Of a DNA stretch of 64,000 bases, positions 1-12,226 are shown one piece after another (position 1 is the stretch's first letter; each line of letters opens with the position of its first letter). Below the pieces are notes generated by a model. The model saw only the letters and a list, made by a program, of their open reading frames with translations, had not been told where the DNA came from and did no database searches. Source of the DNA: Rhyzopertha dominica (lineage: Eukaryota; Arthropoda; Insecta; Coleoptera; Bostrichidae); contig QCXZ01000075.1 in the NCBI GenBank assembly GCA_025024175.1, positions 1,116,001 to 1,180,000 on the forward strand, written 5' to 3'. The position numbers and the translations under genes are program-made.

Positions 1-900
1 TGTATCACTTGGTATTCAACCTTGTATTCGTTCAATTGTTTGCTTATGTCTGTTGTAAAGACCTAGAAAGGAAGGAATTTGCTACCCAAAATCGTAAAAC
101 AGAAACACAACTTTTGGAATAGAAATTATAACTTTGAATGACTATAAAGAGAATAAAAATAACTGCAGCTTGGAGTGTGAAAAATCTCATTCAAAAATTA
201 AATCTTGACTATATACAGTGTAATATTATCTTACATAAATTTATTGCCAAATATGTACTCAATTTCCAATTTGATACAGATGATTTTAAATGCTTAAAGA
301 TGCAGACTTCTGTAACATACTATAATATTTTGACTTCAAAGAATTCTCCAACTGTTTTGTAACAGTATTTGCATTTTAGCTGTCAAAACAAGTAACAATT
401 AATACTGAATAGTAGTGTTATTAAACAATAATAGTAAAACACTTGTTTATGATCCTACTCTCAAACTTTTATTTTTAGCAAAGCCAAAAGTCTTCTTCAG
501 TGGTTTAACAAGTATGACTAAATATTAACACGAAAAATATAAATTAGATATAGAGTTTGGTGGTGTTGGGCAGAATGAGATAAAATTGGACACTACAATA
601 ACAGTACATAATAAAAGTAATTTTCATTTTCAAATACTAAACTTGATCTATTAAAACATGCAGTAAAACCAAAACTAGTGATACTGAAAACGTGATTGTA
701 AACTTCAGTGAAGAAAACAAATCAGATGTAAGAAGAAAAAGCAAAAAATTTTAGAGAAAAGAATACATGAAAAATATCAAAGACTATTTAAAAGGTAAGA
801 GCTGTTTTTATGTAAAAGCTCATAAAGGAAATTCAATAATTATTAGCAAAAAAGATGATTATTTTAATCACACTCCTATTTTTGAAATTGGTCCTTTAAA
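1..900. other. AT-rich sequence, nothing recognised
   Basis: No coding block, RNA gene or element terminus is visible here. The only open frame of any length (138-362 plus) has biased low-complexity composition and no family signature. The sequence probably belongs to the 3' part of the TBC1D1/4-like gene's territory, because that gene's last exons are missing from the window, but no such exon was found. Confidence 0.5.
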
Positions 901-904
901 AAAA

Positions 905-1640
905 ATATAAAAGAGGTTAATGATTCTTTGGACAGTCCAGTGTATTAATAAGTAGTAATTATCTTTTGATGTTGTATCATCATACAATAGTGTACCAATA
1001 CCTCAAGCTTTAAAATTTTTGGAAGATTTTCTTGAATAAAATAAACTCAATACAGTGGTCATTGACAAATACTTGAAGTTAACAAAACTGTCCATCAAAC
1101 AGAGCAAATTTATATTTAATCAAAACTTTATAAACAAATATTTGGATTGGGTATTCACCTCATTCTTAGCTAACCTTTTGTTAAGCTTCCTAAAAAATAA
1201 TCTGCAAAATACAAATGAATTCCCAATATTGTGATATAGTTTTGCCATAATAGACAATTAAATTCATTATATCAGTCAATAGAATTTGAACTTTTGAACT
1301 AAAAAAGCTTTCTAATTACCATTTCTAGATTTAATAATATCCAGAAAGAATTTCAAAGAAATTTTTTTCATTAGAACAAAAATTTTGAAACTTATTTTCT
1401 AAATGTGTTTGCTAACATCTCCACATTAAGAAATTTAATAGGCAACATCTTGGAAAGAAGACATGTTAAACAAATCTGGAATTTATGAAATTAAATGCTG
1501 TAACTGCCCAAAAAAGTACATTGGCCGAACAAAATAAAAGTTTGGAAGTAGTATTACAAACAAGCATTACTATTATTATATAACTCGAATTGTTTTGCTA
1601 ATCATTTGATGGAAAATTTTCCATCACATTTGCTGTAATA
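905..1640 (+). mobile_element. Degenerate Penelope-like element (RT + GIY-YIG remnant)
   Basis: The plus strand translates, with several stops, into a Penelope-type reverse transcriptase stretch (about 960-1250, including a FDVVSSYNSVPIPQALKFL-like block). A GIY-YIG endonuclease core follows at 1472-1534, reading SGIYEIKCCNCPKKYIGRT. RT followed by GIY-YIG is the defining order of endonuclease-bearing PLEs. The reading frame is broken throughout, so this is an old dead copy. No terminal repeat or target duplication was identified. It is on the opposite strand from the nearby host gene. Confidence 0.75.
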
Positions 1641-1839
1641 AAAAAGATCAAATTCCTACAATAAAATTTTAAATTCAATGCAAGTGAGATTCAAAAAAGG
1701 CAAAAAATGTTAATGAGAAACAAGATAAGTTTGCCATGGATTTAAATTTCATTTTGAACTATCAAATTTGAATTACTAATACTAGGTTTTATTTCAAGAC
1801 TTCAAATTGTAAAAATAAATATCTAGTTGAAGTATGAAA

Positions 1840-2140
1840 GTATTTTTAGCACTTGATAGTACTTACATTATATTCTGCATATTTTCATTGCTAACAGTAT
1901 GATTTTGGCATTTCAAAAATGGGATAAATTAACATTTTCAAAGTGGGAAGATGTTATGAAATTATTCCTATCTGTAGTTTTCATTTTTTATTTTTGAACT
2001 TATGAAAGATGTTTGAAATTAGCTTTGGTGTTTGATACTACATCTTTTCATCATTAACAGTCAACCTTTTGCATCTTGTAAAGTGAATAATTTAATTTTC
2101 AAAGCTAACTGACAACTTTACTTCTGAACTTTTTACAGCT
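1840..2140. repeat. Degenerate tandem-like repeat, about 170-185 bp units (block 1)
   Basis: Phrases such as a TTTTTATTTTTGAACTT-type run, a 'cttttCATcattaaCAGT' run and a 'TTTGATAGTAC' run recur in the same order at roughly 170-185 bp spacing. The same series is seen again at about 4130-4530. Units are strongly diverged. I see this by eye only; period and identity would need a self-alignment. Confidence 0.4.
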
Positions 2141-2461
2141 ATTTAGAATCAATGACATCAAAATTTTGACTTTAATCCTTGACTGTATTTTTAAAGTATC
2201 TATATTTCTCCTATCAAAATAAAAAACTGACAATTGGTTTGTTTTTTATTTGATGAGAAATATGTTGTAATAGTTTATAGAGTCAAATTTGACCTTAAAA
2301 GCAGAATACATTCAAGAGAAACATGAAATCTGCCCAGGGACCTAAAATTTGGTTTTCAATTATCAAGGGTTTTGTTTTAAGTGGTTGAAGTATGAAAGTA
2401 AATCAAAGTCATATACAAAAAACGTAGAATATTTTATGGTTTTCCAAAAAAATTCACTTAC

Positions 2462-3966
2462 CTGTTTCATAATCTTGTCCAGAGTAACTTTATCGAAGGC
2501 AGGTACCTTTGTCTTCAGATAGTTCATGATTTCTTCAAAACCATCACATGCCAACAATTTATCTTTGTGGTAGGTAAGCAAGGCAAGGGCAACTCGAAAT
2601 ATGACATCCGTGTTTTCCAAAAATATCAAATCTGGAGCAATCACACAGTAATTAGTGTTTAGTTTTCGATTTTCAGAAACAGAATGAGGTTATGAAATCA
2701 CAAAATCTTTCTACTTACCAAACACCCTAGTGACGAACCCTAGCGGGAACTGAGAAGCAAATATCGTAAGCAACCACGGTGCAGCGTATAAAGTCGGAGC
2801 CACCTCATAGAAATCGAAATGCTCGTATAGTTCAGGCAAACGATCCCTCAGCAACCTGGACAACTGGTACAGTTTGATTTGAAGCCCGACCATATCGGGT
2901 AAGTACTGCTTCCGCAGACCCCTGCGAAACATCAAGTGCCGCAAAAGAAAGAACGCTTGAGATTCCTCCACCTGTCAGCAAAAAAATTAACTTAGCCCTG
3001 GTCCTAACTACTGCAGAGAAAAAACTTACATGAAGCAATAGCACGCCCGCTACGAAGCTTAGACCTTGGCAGTAACCAACTTCGGGGTCCAAAAGTGAAT
3101 AAGCTTTTAGCAAATTAAACAGTGCTAATTGACCAGGGCCCATTGGACTACTGTAGTAAGAATGGGAGGGAAAAGTACGACCTGCAAGTTATCGTTATTT
3201 TGTCAAGTTGATGTCAAGAAAAGGTGAGGTGTCTTCTCACCTAAATCGATGAGTATGGCGTGCTGATGTGATGTCAACTGTTTCAACCAGGTCTCATATG
3301 GAACATTGTAATTTGGNTATTTATTTGTGTCCACTGGTNGCATTCTGCTACANTACTGTTCCGCCAGGAACAACCATACGTCACCCCTTTTGCTACGAGG
3401 GACACCTAGGGAATTTCAAATTNTAACGCAACTACAGACGTNTTAAAATNTTCAAATTCAAGTAAATGTTTTGACCTAAGTCTCCAGNATCTTTCTTTTG
3501 AAATTCTGAACAAAATTTAAATGAAAGACAATCAATTATCAATAAATTACTAATTCTGTTAAACATTGAAGAAAGCTCGTTCCTTTTGTTAATTTCATCA
3601 ATTATTTATTTATTGACAAGAAAGAGTGAGAATATTTCCTATTAACACTACATATCATCAACATATACATTAATAAAATTTTTAAAATTGACGATATTTT
3701 TTTTAATTATTGAGTTTTGAACATAATATGTGAGCAAGATATTTTGAAAACGATTAAAGCTATAGCACACCCTCATGCCGATCAATTCATTTATACTGTC
3801 ATTACCTGACCACAGCAAAAAAAGCTTGCACTCAAACTTTCTGATCAATACCAAAATCTAACAATAGGAAATTTTTTGTGTAAATAATGATAAGGTATTT
3901 AATTTTTTGAACAAAATTCGAAAATAGTAAATCACAAAAAAGTTATCATGATTACAAATATAACAA

Positions 3967-4049
<83 letters not shown>

Positions 4050-7000
4050 GTCCAATTGACCTAGAATTGTGTCTAGANTCTATGATGTTAGTTTGGCTAT
4101 CAAGTTTTCAAAACTGAATATACCGACATTTAAATTGAACTTATCATTTAACTTATCATCATTATCATTAAGTTTGGTATTTTAGAAATGGTATAAATTC
4201 ATCCACAAAGCGGTTTTTATTTTTTATTTCAGAACTCATAAAATATATTTAAAATCAAGCTTTGGCATTTGATAAAGCATGAAATTCCACATCTTTTCAT
4301 GTCTAAGAGTTTACGTTTTGGATTTTGAAAATGAGTGAAATCAATCTTTAAAGTAGAAAATGTTGATGACAAGAATATGTGCAAGTTTGCAGGTTTTATT
4401 TTTTATTTCGGAACTTGTAATAAATATTTTTAATTGAACTTAAAGCTCTGATAGTACATTGAATTTTCAAATTTATCATGTATAGGAGAGATTGAATTTG
4501 GAATTGTGGAAATAGAAGAAAATCAATCTTGAACATCTGGTGAATGACTAAGGGTATGATTGTGACTACTAAATACAAATATAAATTTATAGATTTAGAT
4601 AAAATAGATTTGCATATTTGCAATTGTAGAATTGATATTGTAAGGATATATAAATACCTAGGTCTCACAATTGACTGCTTGTTATCGTTTGATGAGCACT
4701 TTAACTACATGCAAAAGAAAATATCTAAAAAATTGTTCTTTTTATCAAGAGTGGCTAAATTCCTCTCTATGGAAACGACCATTAGAGTATATAAAACTAT
4801 TAAACAACCTCATTTTGAATACTGTGCATCGATAGTGTTCCAGTTCAACCTTAACAAGATGTCTTGCTTGCAAAAACTTCAAAATCGTGCAATGAGAATT
4901 ATTCTAAAGTGTACCAGGCTCACGCCGATTAGGACTATGTTGATTGCTCTACGGTGGTTGAATATTGCGGATAGGGTGCTGTATCTTACGATGGTCTTTA
5001 TATATAAAATAATAAATAATCTCATGCCACCTTACCTAACAAAAATGATAGTTAGGGACACGATGTTCATCAGTATGCTGGTGATATTTTTGTGAATAGA
5101 ACTTACGCAACTGCCTCTAAATCTCTATTTTTTAAAGGTTTTATAAAATACAATTCATTGCCACTTCATGTTAGACCAGCTAAATCTCGTAGGTGCTTCA
5201 AATCACAGTTGCTGGTTTATATTAGCGTGCGAATATTGTTTAATTTGTTTTGGATTGTTTGTTTTGTGTATTCATGTTGAACATTAAATAAATTAATAAA
5301 TGTTACTTTCCAATGTATCAAATACTAGCCTTGTGCTAATTAATAAAGTGTATTATTATTATTATCATTTTCAACTTGATTTCTTACATTTTTATATTCA
5401 CAACAGTTAAAAACGAGAAACACGCAATTAAGCAAAGAAAAATATATATCTTACCTTGCCGTATGGCGTGCAGCAACATTTGATTGTCACACTTGACGCG
5501 AGATTCTTTATTGGTGACCATATCCCAAACATCCATCACTTCCCGTTGGTTTAACTTCATCTCATCATATTCCAACTTGATCCTCTTCACAGCATTCTCT
5601 TCTTGTTTTGCTAAAGTAAGTTATGACACCTCATCAGTACATCTTTAAAAAAAACTGCCTACCTTTCAGTCTTGCGTTTTCTTTATCCATTCTTGCCAAC
5701 AGTATCACTTGGTTTATCGATTTCTTCCACAATTCCCTGAGTTCTTCTCGGCTCTTCTTCTTTGGTCGCTCCTCCTCCAGTGGTTTGCTTGGGGTCACCA
5801 CTTGCTTGAAGATGGCTTGCCTCCAAGAACCCCCATCCATTTTAGGAGAACCCTCTTCGGAAGCTACAGACTTCGGACTGCTACCAACTTTCAAAAATCT
5901 GAAAATAAAGGACGAGAAGAAATGGATGCAGAGTTCTTTCGAAGAAGAAACTATTTACATGTCCATCATTGGTGACTTGAGTCCTTTTTCGGATCCGTTC
6001 ACACGATCAGGAGATACGGATCCTTTTTGAGCGTTCTCGCCCACTGATAAATGTGCGTCTCTCAGATCACTCTGTGAACCTATGGTTGAAGTTCGAGATC
6101 TCGTGCCTTCAGATTCTTTATCGGAAGTGTCTGCGTTAGATGGGGAAAATGGGGAAGACTCCTACAATGCAAGCATTGATAATTTGAATAAAATTTCATT
6201 AAAAATTTGAGTACCCTATTTGCTGTTTGTATGGGAAGAGTCATGTCCCTCAGTATTGGGTTGAAATCATCTTTGGAAGCTTTGCGTTTCAACAGGTGGT
6301 CAAAAGAATTTGTAAGGGAACGTTTGGCCTTCATAAAGATGGTACTGCCACCCAAGTACTGGTTCAAAAATTCAGACCTGGGGGAAATCACAAAAATCAC
6401 ATTGCTGCTTTATAGATATTTTTTTAAATATAACAGGTTTCTTCGTAGGAATAAAACTCCTTTTATTTCACTTTATCATAAGAATGGGGATTTTGAAAAC
6501 ATTAAAAAACAGTATGATCATATTGAAATCCATCTGAAATAGGTATTCTAAACAATGTAAACTGGTCCATTTTCCTCCAAGTGGATATATGTAGTAATGT
6601 TTACTTCTATAATAAATCTCCCTGAAGTCTATCAAATCCACTATATTTAATAAATAAGCAAAGAGCTTTCAGCTATAATTAGCCATCATCAGTGCCTCAT
6701 AATGTAAATACAGGAATACAAAAGAATTTATAAAAATGACATTGTCAAAATCGAAATAAGCAATCTTGACTTCAAACAAAAATCAATAATCAAATAAAGA
6801 ATTTAGAATAGGACAACTAAAATTACAAAAATCATTTAAAACTGTAAAATTACTGTTATCTATAATTTTGTATATTTCAAGAATTTCTAGAAATTTTAAT
6901 TTTGAGGATTTATTACAAACATGTAAAGAATTTAAATTATTTAAAGAGGCAGTGTGTTTAAATGACAATAAATGATTTGCTAACGAAGAATTTGTGTTAA

Positions 7001-10000
7001 CTATATCAGTATTTTTATATTTTTCATATTGTTTCAAGTGTTCATTGCCTCTAATTGTTTATAATTTTTGTAATACATGATTTGGAAAGTTATTATTAAA
7101 AGCAATTTGAAGAATTACACCTAGTTCCTTTTCAAAAGCGTTTAAAAAAAACTAATTTAAAAAGTCTGTTAAAAAGAGAATGAAATACGGACATTTTGTG
7201 TGTAATAGGGGGAAAAGAAAAGTAATTAATAATGTTATCGGTGCAAGTGGGTTTTCTAAAAATTTCGAAAGATAGGTAGGAGAAGATTTTCATTTCATAA
7301 CTAAAATTTATAGAATCATGAAGAGAATTAATATATGTAAAAAATTATTATTATAAGTCGTTGTAATTTCCTGTAAAAAGGCACAAAACATCATCTAAAT
7401 AAGGATACCAAAATTTAATATTTAATATGGGAAGAAGGAAAGGTTTTTGAAAATATCTTGTTCTAAATTATTTTGCTAAAAGTGGGTTAAGAGACGAACC
7501 CATTGCTAAACCTGAATTTTGCATGAAATATTTAATATTGAAACAGAAAAAAATTTGATTTAAGACAAGTTCTGTTAAAGAAACCAAATTATTTTTGTAT
7601 GTATTTTTTCAGGGAGATTTATTGTAGAAGTAAACATTAGTTACTCTAAGTTGGCAGCCATTAACATAAATTGATATAACTATATGGAATGTAAAGTACT
7701 TAGAAAAGCAGTTAATAAATCTCTATGGCTATGTAACAAAATTACTACTAATTCAATTAGTTTTAGAATTTAAAGACAGACAAACAAGTATAAAAAATAT
7801 ACTATAAAGTAAAAAATAGAAATATTATTTTTAATTTAATAAAATTGATGTAGAAAATAAATGATTTAAAAATTTCACAGATTTAGCTATTTCTAATAAT
7901 GTTAAATTTTTGGCAATGAGAAGATATTAATATTAATTAAGTTATCTAAATTTAGAAAAGGCTGATCTGTAAATGACTAAAATTACTAACATTATTACTA
8001 ATCATTTACATATGCAAAGCATTAAAATTGATTTGTTATATACAACGATAATTTAAATTAAAATGTTTTTAACAAATATCTTAATTGTTAAATCAGATAA
8101 AGGTAATGTAACTACAGCTACTACTGGAACCTTATATTCAGAGAAAGCCCTTGAATTACTAAGTGATAGAACGTTTTATGTTAACATTGATTCTGATCCT
8201 ACCATTTCCATTAAAAAAAAGGCTAAAATTATCAAAAAGTTAAAAGATGATAACATGACTTCCTTGTCAGATAGTAAAAGATTTACTAAATACAATAGTG
8301 TCTCAATATTTTACTCTTTAGCTGAGATACTCATAATTTCCTCTGTATTCATAAAGTTTAGCATACCACAAGGCAACATAATTGGGCCTATCCTATACGT
8401 GATCAAAAACAGAACACTAAATAATGACGAATGATTAAAAACCACTTCGGAAGCTTTATAAAAATTTCTCACAACATATAACTTACCTATTTTCTGCTGT
8501 ATCATGAACATGACGTCCCTGTTTCATTTCGCAATGAGCACGTAACAGCATCATCAAGAATTCATTCTGTTCTCTAATAGAATCAGTCTCAGCACCCTTA
8601 AATTTAGTTAGAATGGTGTTTTGTTCTTCTTCTTCCAATTGATCTATCCTAAGATACCAATAATAATGTCAAATTTAATGGAAACTTGAAGGAAAACTGC
8701 CGTAATATAAAGGATTATTTGTTCTGCACTTACTTTCGAAATATCACAGCCTGAGTTTTTCTGTCAGATAAGTGTTCAATTTCTGAACACAGCTTGTGGT
8801 ACCAGACCATCGGACAGTGTTCGCACGATGTTATTGTTGGACGAACTGTACGAGATTCGGCATTGTTGAATGCCTGAGTAATAGCTAAAAAATTAATCCG
8901 TAATCTCAGTTTTTTAGTCGTTATGTAATGTCACGTTTTGTGGGCATACCTTGTACCGCATCTCCAGCTACAGAAGCAGATTCACACTTGAACACATATC
9001 CTATGAAGGTGTTCAAGTTTTGGCTTTCTTTACAGATAAATCCGAAATGTTCTGAATTTGTTACACCCTGCAAAATGAAAACTGGGATCAGACTAATTTT
9101 ACCAAACACTAACACTTCTTGTCAACTGAATAAATAAAATAGCGGTTAAAATTATTACTATACACAGGATCGCTAGAAAATACGGAACCAGCAGGATATT
9201 TCAGGTTCTGTTCGACCGATTTTTTTTTTTCAACTGATTTACGTTACAGAAGATGCTCAAAATATTCCCCATTTACATCCTGGTAGTAATGCAGTCTTGA
9301 GTAAAAGTTTTCCGATGTTCTTTGTAGCATATTTGGAGGCAAGTTCTGTATTTCTGCCCTGATTCGTCTTTCTAAATCTTCTGCATTATGTGCTGATCGG
9401 TGCATAAATACACTTTTTCAGATGCCCCAACAGGAAAAAATCAAGCGTCGTCACATCAGGGGAACGTGCTGGGCGTTCTATCGCTCTGCGGCTAGCAATC
9501 CATCTGTCTAGAAATATGGATTCAAATATCCACGAACGTTGACTGCGAAATGGGGCGGTACACCATCTTGCTGAAACCATGTCTGTTCAGAAGGACGCGC
9601 AGCTTTTTCACCATCAGGGAACAGGCGAATAAGTTCTGGTATAATGTGTTCGCGCAAGAGCTGTTTTTTGTTTTTTGCGAGACCCAAGTTTGTTATCACA
9701 CTTTTCTCAACTCAGAAGCAATAAATTGTACAAATGTGATAAAATTTTGAAACTTGCGCCCATATCTCTTGCTGACATGGAGTTGAAAAGATTCCAGAAA
9801 ATGCATTTTAATTACCCATAGGCCCGCGCACAATTTCAGAAAAATCGGTCGAACAGAACCTGAAATATCCTGCTGGTTCCATACTTTATAGCAACCCTGT
9901 ATACGTCCTATTTAAACAGGTAGCATTTCAATTATTATTTCTAATTTGTACTAAAATTCTACTATCTCCTAGTTTAGAAATGAGAGAGCTTAAAAAGACA

Positions 10001-10811
10001 AATAAGTAATAATAAGTAATTTTATTTTTTAGTTCCTTTAAGGATTTTGGTGTAAACTTCTACTGGTGATAATATAAAAGAAAACAATTATTTAACCCCA
10101 GACAAAGCAAAAAAAGGTTCAGAGAAAGGGTTATTTTTACGCAAATACTCTAGTTAGCAGTGGGAATCCCCAAACACCTCAACATACCTGGATGCAAGTG
10201 GTGACCTCCCTGTTCTGTTTATGCATCAATATCACCTTCCTATCTGGACTAATCAGTCTCAAATCTGTCCTGTCCACTTGCAGAACCATCGTCCTGTTGT
10301 GGTCATCCATGTCGACACACTGTTGCTTCTGCGCCTCATTCTCACTGGTACCAGGAATATTTTGGAGCGAACTGGACTTGGTCACCAACGTCTCGCTCTG
10401 AGTCTGGTTGCTCAGGGTGTAACTGCTCTGAGTGGATTTGAGTTCCTTAGGGGGTTCCTCTTTTTCCGACGTGGGCTGCGGCTTGCTGCCATCTAAGGAA
10501 CTACCTTCGCTGGTGGTCGAGTCTTGAGAGCCTCTGCGTATGCTGTCTTGACTCTTTACTCTGTCGAGGAGCTTCTTACTTTTTTCTTGTTCGTGTATCT
10601 TGAAGCGTTCTAAGGCGTCGTCTATGAAAGTGTCTGGAACCTTCCTGTTCCACACTTTGATTTTGCCGATGTAAAGTACCTCAAAGAAGTTGCTGGAACT
10701 GGGGGATATGTCAACGCAGAGAGATGTTAAATTGGCTGCACTGCTCAGTGATCTTGTGGGCGGTGGATGGTGGGTGCTTTGATCCTTCATTTGCTGATAC
10801 AAATCTGTCAC
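2462..10811 (-). CDS. plx: TBC1D1/TBC1D4-type Rab GTPase-activating protein (pollux-like), 12 exons
   Basis: Exons read in order with matching phases: 10811-10188, 9067-8950, 8884-8734, 8648-8490, 6377-6215, 6161-5959, 5898-5663, 5610-5455, 3405-3241, 3181-3030, 2971-2719, 2631-2462. The first two encode a PTB domain ([11 protein letters not shown], then HFGFICKES). The middle carries a conserved SWRQxIFxxVxTP segment and the helical [13 protein letters not shown] stretch. The last four are the TBC domain, with RGDVW, the arginine-finger motif ILIDLGR and the glutamine-finger YCQG, so GAP activity looks intact. TBC1D1/4 proteins act on Rabs in vesicle traffic downstream of insulin/AMPK signalling. 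The 10811 exon lacks a start ATG and continues from 37614-37808. C-terminal exons lie beyond the left edge. Introns hold PLE, LINE and mariner insertions. A few Ns fall in exon 3405-3241. Confidence 0.92.
3969..4047. repeat. (TA)n microsatellite
   Basis: An uninterrupted run of alternating T and A, close to 80 bp, within an intron of the TBC1D1/4-like gene. Its length in the assembly may not be exact. Confidence 0.95.
4130..4530. repeat. Degenerate tandem-like repeat (block 2)
   Basis: Two to three further units of the repeat described at 1840-2140. The TTTTATTTTTTATTTC-GAACT phrase appears near 4216 and again near 4391, followed each time by a run of aaatatttttaa type and a 'TTGATAgtaC' phrase. 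Seen by eye; strongly diverged. Confidence 0.4.
4544..5368 (+). mobile_element. 5'-truncated non-LTR retrotransposon (LINE), RT C-terminus and 3' tail
   Basis: The frame 4544-5094 gives the C-terminal thumb of a LINE reverse transcriptase: [14 protein letters not shown], an [14 protein letters not shown] helix, then [13 protein letters not shown] and a [12 protein letters not shown] block. After a frameshift, 5092-5280 supplies the usual end of such proteins ([19 protein letters not shown]). The copy ends in a (TAT)n tail at 5351-5368, as expected for a CR1/L2/Jockey-like element. It lacks ORF1, endonuclease and RT catalytic motifs, so it is dead. It sits in an intron of the TBC1D1/4-like gene, on the opposite strand. 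Confidence 0.8.
6540..7640 (-). mobile_element. Penelope-like element, minus-strand copy (RT and GIY-YIG C-terminus)
   Basis: Reading the minus strand from about 7600, a PLE reverse transcriptase is recognisable although broken: a [13 protein letters not shown] block near 7440-7530, then the catalytic YPYLDDVLC block near 7390-7420. A C-terminal endonuclease tail follows (7037-6783, containing [20 protein letters not shown] and [11 protein letters not shown]), closely related to the palindrome ORFs at 16 kb. The GIY-YIG core itself looks deleted. A hammerhead-like motif follows at 6697-6655. The sequence at 6603-6625 recurs inverted at 7612-7635, so this copy abuts a plus-strand PLE piece head to head. 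It lies in an intron of the TBC1D1/4-like gene. Confidence 0.82.
6655..6697 (-). ncRNA. Hammerhead-ribozyme-like motif in PLE end
   Basis: On the minus strand: stem I AGGCA, core CTGATGA, one unpaired T, stem II GGCTA...TAGCT, core GAAA, then AGCTCT, T and TGCTT. Stem I pairs with one G-T wobble. Stem III should be a palindromic AGCGCT as in the 54.4-kb copy, but one position is changed, so this copy is probably weakened. PLEs of the endonuclease-bearing class are known to carry hammerhead motifs in their terminal repeats. The extra base before stem II departs from the minimal textbook consensus but is shared by all copies here. Confidence 0.65.
7608..8340 (+). mobile_element. Penelope-like element, plus-strand 5' part
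   Basis: The piece starts with the inverted counterpart of the terminal sequence seen at 6603-6625. Its frame at 8063-8330 gives the conserved N-terminal segment of PLE polyproteins: [18 protein letters not shown] followed by [10 protein letters not shown] and FTKYNSV. Relatives normally read KADKGNTVVI-type sequence here. It ends before the RT catalytic core. With the minus-strand copy just upstream it forms a head-to-head PLE pair, the same layout as the 16-kb palindrome but much older. Confidence 0.7.
8344..8425 (+). mobile_element. Short LINE reverse-transcriptase scrap
   Basis: [17 protein letters not shown] resembles the conserved VPQGS-LGPLLF motif of LINE-type reverse transcriptases and differs from the PLE family upstream. 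Only about 80 bp remain, directly upstream of a host exon (8490-8648, minus). Confidence 0.45.
9161..9901 (-). mobile_element. Internally deleted DD41D mariner-like element with about 50-bp TIRs
   Basis: Terminal inverted repeats of about 50 bp (9161-9215 and 9845-9901) both contain GGAACCAGCAGGATATTTCA, and a TA duplication flanks the element. The minus strand retains the end of a transposase: the second catalytic Asp in [11 protein letters not shown] and the third in [13 protein letters not shown]. Forty-one residues separate these Asp residues, the DD41D (rosa-type) spacing. The N-terminal DNA-binding region and first Asp are missing and the frame is shifted, so it cannot be autonomous. 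It lies in an intron between host exons 9067-8950 and 10811-10188. Confidence 0.85.
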
Positions 10812-11130
10812 CTTAAAGGAAATGAAAATAGTTGCAGATAGACCTACAGTTGGGACAATTCTTGCTAATTAACGAAGAGGGTGCAAATGAAATATTATAA
10901 TGAGTTTCTTCTTACGTTTACACTAAGTTTGCAAGCCATGTTAATAAGAAAACTATAAACTGGGAAGCAAAACTATAGATCCATTCTGAATTTTAAATTT
11001 TTCTTGGTCAAATGCAAACGTAAATTAATGTAACTAACAAGAGGGTAAAAGATCAAAAGTAATAAGAAGTAGACTATATATATAGCCGCATCTAAATTTC
11101 ACACAGAATTCAACAAATTTTAAAAAAATA

Positions 11131-11570
11131 TCCGTAAATTAATAATGGGTTTATTCTCCATTCTTCCTAGTTAGCTCAAAAAATCTCTTTCTAATGAATT
11201 TTTGAGCTCATTTATGGTAGCATACTGTCATACTCGCCGAACTAAAATACTCTAAAGGTTCTCAATTGGGTTCATGTCAGGTGAACAAGAGGGGCTCTCT
11301 GACAATTCGACATTTTGGTTACCAAACCAAGCCATCGACTCTCTACTGACATGAATCCTCGCATTATTTTGTTGGAAATTTTTGGAAGCATTAAATTTGT
11401 CTCTTGAATGTAAATTCGACTGTTCATTCGTGTTGATGGGTAAGCCAATGTTAAAACGCCTGCTTTTGTAAAGGCACGACGCCAAACCAATAACGTATCA
11501 CCTCCAAAGTTTCGTTTTGAAAGATAGTCAGGTTGTCTCCTCAAATCTCGCCAATAACAATTGATTCAGT
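11131..11570 (-). mobile_element. Tc1-like transposase fragment
   Basis: Two overlapping minus frames (11544-11272 and 11485-11252) together give a Tc1-type transposase end: LSKRNFGGDTLLVWRRAF, then NARIHVSRESMAWFGNQNVE and SPDMNPIENL (the DDE motif's final Glu). A frameshift separates them. No terminal repeats were found, so this is a decayed fragment in the large intron of the TBC1D1/4-like gene. Confidence 0.75.
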
Positions 11571-12226
11571 GGATCTTGAAAACATTAACCTATTAATTAG
11601 AAAAAAAATCGATTGTTAATTGAAAAAGCCATCTAAACAATCCATGTATAATAAGTATGTCTTATTGAATCATGGTTTTGAAATAAAATAATAATTTGAA
11701 GTACAAAAGTTGAATTGAATTTTAAATATGTTATTTCCGAAATTACTACACAATAAATATCTAAATATATATTGCCAGAAAGAAAGTAATTTGCGATCTG
11801 TCATTGTTTAAAATATTTTGAAGAAGTACATATCTTCACACTTTTTTTAAATTGGTATGAACAATAAAGCCCAAAGGGGCGCATTATAGTTGGGCCAAAA
11901 ACTTTATCGCTCTTTAATCTGCCATTGAGTTGGGCCAGAAGGATGCGGACGGTGGATTATCAGATCCTGCTACCTGATACTACTTAGAAAAGTAGGTAAT
12001 TTAAACGCAAACATTTTGTGCCTGTGGACCCAATAGATCACGAAACACAATTAAGATGGGTGGGACTTATTTGAAAAATGTAAAATATTATTGGACACCC
12101 GTCCATAATGTCCTAAATAATTAGTTAAAGAGGGTGGTTACCTACTGAAATGAGTTTATAAATTCTGAAACGCAGGTCAAATTAAACAGTTTTACTAAAA
12201 TTTCTAGCGCACATTCATACCGGCGA

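Noticed and set aside
138..362. 74-codon plus frame
   Set aside because: Composition is low complexity for AT-rich DNA and there is no motif, splice context or related copy.
5623..6030. Plus-strand frame of 135 codons
   Set aside because: It is the antisense shadow of TBC1D1/4-like exons 6161-5959 and 5898-5663, which splice in phase and match the family.
10800..10811. Start of the TBC1D1/4-like protein at 10811
   Set aside because: The codon is GTG just after an acceptor AG, and an upstream exon with matching phase and domain exists at 37614-37808.
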